Assembly (NCBI GenBank): GCA_004195435.1
Contig: PSPM01000038.1
Span: forward strand, 1 to 5,829
DNA: 5,829 nucleotides
Origin: Candidatus Parvarchaeota archaeon
GTDB lineage: Archaea; Nanobdellota; Nanobdellia; Pacearchaeales; GW2011-AR1
Direction: 5' to 3'
Part shown: positions 4,557 through 5,829 of the stretch, piece by piece
Position numbering within the stretch: position 1 is the stretch's first letter
Layout: each line of letters begins with the position of its first letter
Notes under the pieces: generated by a model
What the model was told of the DNA's origin: nothing
What the model saw: only the letters and a program-made list of their open reading frames with translations
Databases searched by the model: none
Position numbers and translations under genes: made by a program

Positions 4557-5829
4557 TTATTTTTCTAAATCTAAACTTAATACTTTAGAGATTCCCTCAT
4601 GCATACTAACTCCATAAAGTGTATTTGATTCGTTGATTATTGCATCGTTATGAGTTATTATGATATATTGTCCGCTCTGTAAATGTTTTCTTAAAAGATT
4701 AGATAATCTTTCTGAATTTCTTTTATCTAATGCCGCATCTATCTCATCTAATATGTAAAAATGATATGGTTTTAATTCCTGTATTGCAAATAAAAGTGAT
4801 AAAGCTACTAAAGTTTGTTCTCCCCCTGAAAGAGAAGTTACATCAAAATATTTCCCTTTAGCCATTTTTATTGCTATGTTTATTCCACCTTCAAATAAAT
4901 TTTCTTTATTTTCTATTTCTAAATAGGCTTGACCTTTTGAATATAGTCTGGAAAAATTGGATGTGAATAACTCGTTAAGTCCTTTGAAAGTTTTCATGAA
5001 GGTTCTTTTTTTCTTTCTATCTATTTCTTCAATTATTCTCAAAATATCTATTTTTTCTTTTTCTAAAGTGTCAACTTTTTCTTGGACTATATCATACTCT
5101 TTTTTTATTTCTCCATAAACTTCTAACGCTCTCATATTTATTAATCCAATCTTTTGTATTAATTCTTGTGATCTTGATAATCTTTTCTCTAGTTCTGTTG
5201 TTGAAATCTTAATTATTTCTATTCCAGAGAACTCTTTAAGCTCCATATCTATTGCCTCTTTTTCTGCTTCTAATTTCGCATTTCCTATTTTAAGATAATT
5301 TGATTGTTCCTCAATTTGCCTTGATTCATTTTGGTAAGTTGATAAATTATAACTTTCTTTTTGAATTATACTTTGTAAATTTTCTCTTTCATTTAATTTT
5401 TGTTTAAATTCTTCATTTAATCTCCTTTCTGCTTCTTCTCTTTTTCCTAGAAAATCTGCTTTTATTTCTAATTCCCCATTTATTTCTTCTATTTCCCCGT
5501 GTATTTCCCCTATATCTAATAAACTTCTTTTAATGACTTCTCCTATGTTTTCTAATTCCCTTTCTCTATACAGTAAGGTTGTTTCTGAATCTTTATCTGT
5601 TCTAGAAGAGATCTCTTCTATTTCCCTTATTTTTGAACTATATTTTTCTTCTATCTCTCCTAAATTAATTATTTTATCTTCTAAGTTTAATTTTTTCTTT
5701 TCTAGTTCGTTAAATTCTTTTTTTAATAGATTCTCTTCTTCAATTAAATTTTTCAAAAATTCTTTTTTTTCAAAAATTATTCTTTGATTTGATAATTCGT
5801 TTTTACTTTTTATTATTTTATTTTCTATT
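4557..5829 (-). CDS. smc: Chromosome segregation protein SMC, C-terminal part, cut by window end
   Basis: The minus-strand frame is open from the window end to TAA at 4559-4557, giving 423 residues. The TTG at 5756 is an internal Leu codon, since 24 more codons continue upstream in frame. Residues 1 to about 280 are Glu/Lys-rich heptads, the returning arm of the SMC coiled coil. The C-terminal ATPase lobe follows: MKTFKGLNELFTSNFSRLY near the coil exit, the ABC signature LSGGEQ (codons at 4832-4815), Walker B with D-loop FYILDEIDAALDKRNSER, and the switch histidine in IIITHND. The N-terminal Walker A lobe and hinge lie outside the window. SMC homodimers with kleisin organise and segregate chromosomes. 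Full-length archaeal SMC is about 1,150-1,200 residues, so roughly one third is seen. The signature has Gln where bacterial SMCs usually have Lys. The coil and the LDKRN motif make Rad50 unlikely. No scpA gene follows; the gene ends against the convergent surface protein gene. Confidence 0.97.
   Translation of the reverse strand, partial: IENKIIKSKNELSNQRIIFEKKEFLKNLIEEENLLKKEFNELEKKKLNLEDKIINLGEIEEKYSSKIREIEEISSRTDKDSETTLLYRERELENIGEVIKRSLLDIGEIHGEIEEINGELEIKADFLGKREEAERRLNEEFKQKLNERENLQSIIQKESYNLSTYQNESRQIEEQSNYLKIGNAKLEAEKEAIDMELKEFSGIEIIKISTTELEKRLSRSQELIQKIGLINMRALEVYGEIKKEYDIVQEKVDTLEKEKIDILRIIEEIDRKKKRTFMKTFKGLNELFTSNFSRLYSKGQAYLEIENKENLFEGGINIAIKMAKGKYFDVTSLSGGEQTLVALSLLFAIQELKPYHFYILDEIDAALDKRNSERLSNLLRKHLQSGQYIIITHNDAIINESNTLYGVSMHEGISKVLSLDLEK

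Noticed and set aside
5533..5787. 84-codon plus-strand ORF opposite smc
   Set aside because: Ser/Phe/Leu-rich mirror of the Glu/Lys-rich coiled coil on the other strand.
1..5829. CRISPR arrays, insertion sequences, attachment sites or a defence system
   Set aside because: No regularly spaced repeats, transposase, integrase, terminal repeats or defence-family proteins were seen; the genes are mostly housekeeping or envelope genes.

Overview
The window looks like chromosome of an AT-rich archaeon (about 30% GC by eye). The evidence is an archaeal-type DnaG (TOPRIM protein with the archaeal N- and C-terminal domains), an archaeal-style endonuclease IV-like protein, the C-terminal half of an SMC ATPase, and an S-layer-like surface protein with a signal peptide, a C-terminal membrane anchor and the tail EEFGESYY. 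Several genes have a TATA-like box 24-31 bases before the start codon and no Shine-Dalgarno site, which is the layout of leaderless archaeal transcripts. The gene set and the surface protein suggest a DPANN archaeon of the Woesearchaeota/Pacearchaeota type; this placement is inference.

Layout. Positions 2-271 (+) hold the end of a helical, possibly TPR-like protein of unknown function. A 34-codon acidic small ORF (283-387, -) converges on it and has its own TATA-like box. A gene-free stretch (388-581) carries divergent promoter-like boxes and weak inverted repeats. dnaG follows (582-1715, +). Next is a three-gene + strand operon with its own promoter: a 31-residue single-pass membrane peptide (1751-1846), an unrecognised four-cysteine protein (1843-2166) and an endonuclease IV-like TIM-barrel protein (2166-2942). 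These genes overlap by 4 bases and 1 base, so they are probably translationally coupled. A small ribbon-helix-helix regulator (2932-3123, -) overlaps the end of the nuclease gene tail to tail. A perfect 9-bp inverted repeat lies between its start codon and its TATA box and looks like an autoregulatory operator. The surface protein gene (3254-4474, +) is transcribed divergently and ends in a T-rich terminator. smc (4557 to the window end, -) converges on it and is cut by the window edge.

How the genes relate: DnaG (RNA handling or priming), the nuclease-like protein (base-excision repair, if active) and SMC (chromosome organisation) are housekeeping nucleic-acid genes. The surface protein is probably an abundant envelope component. 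No mobile element, CRISPR array, rRNA or tRNA was seen. The least explained parts are the membrane peptide/four-cysteine pair, the orphan ribbon-helix-helix regulator with its operator, and the small acidic ORF.
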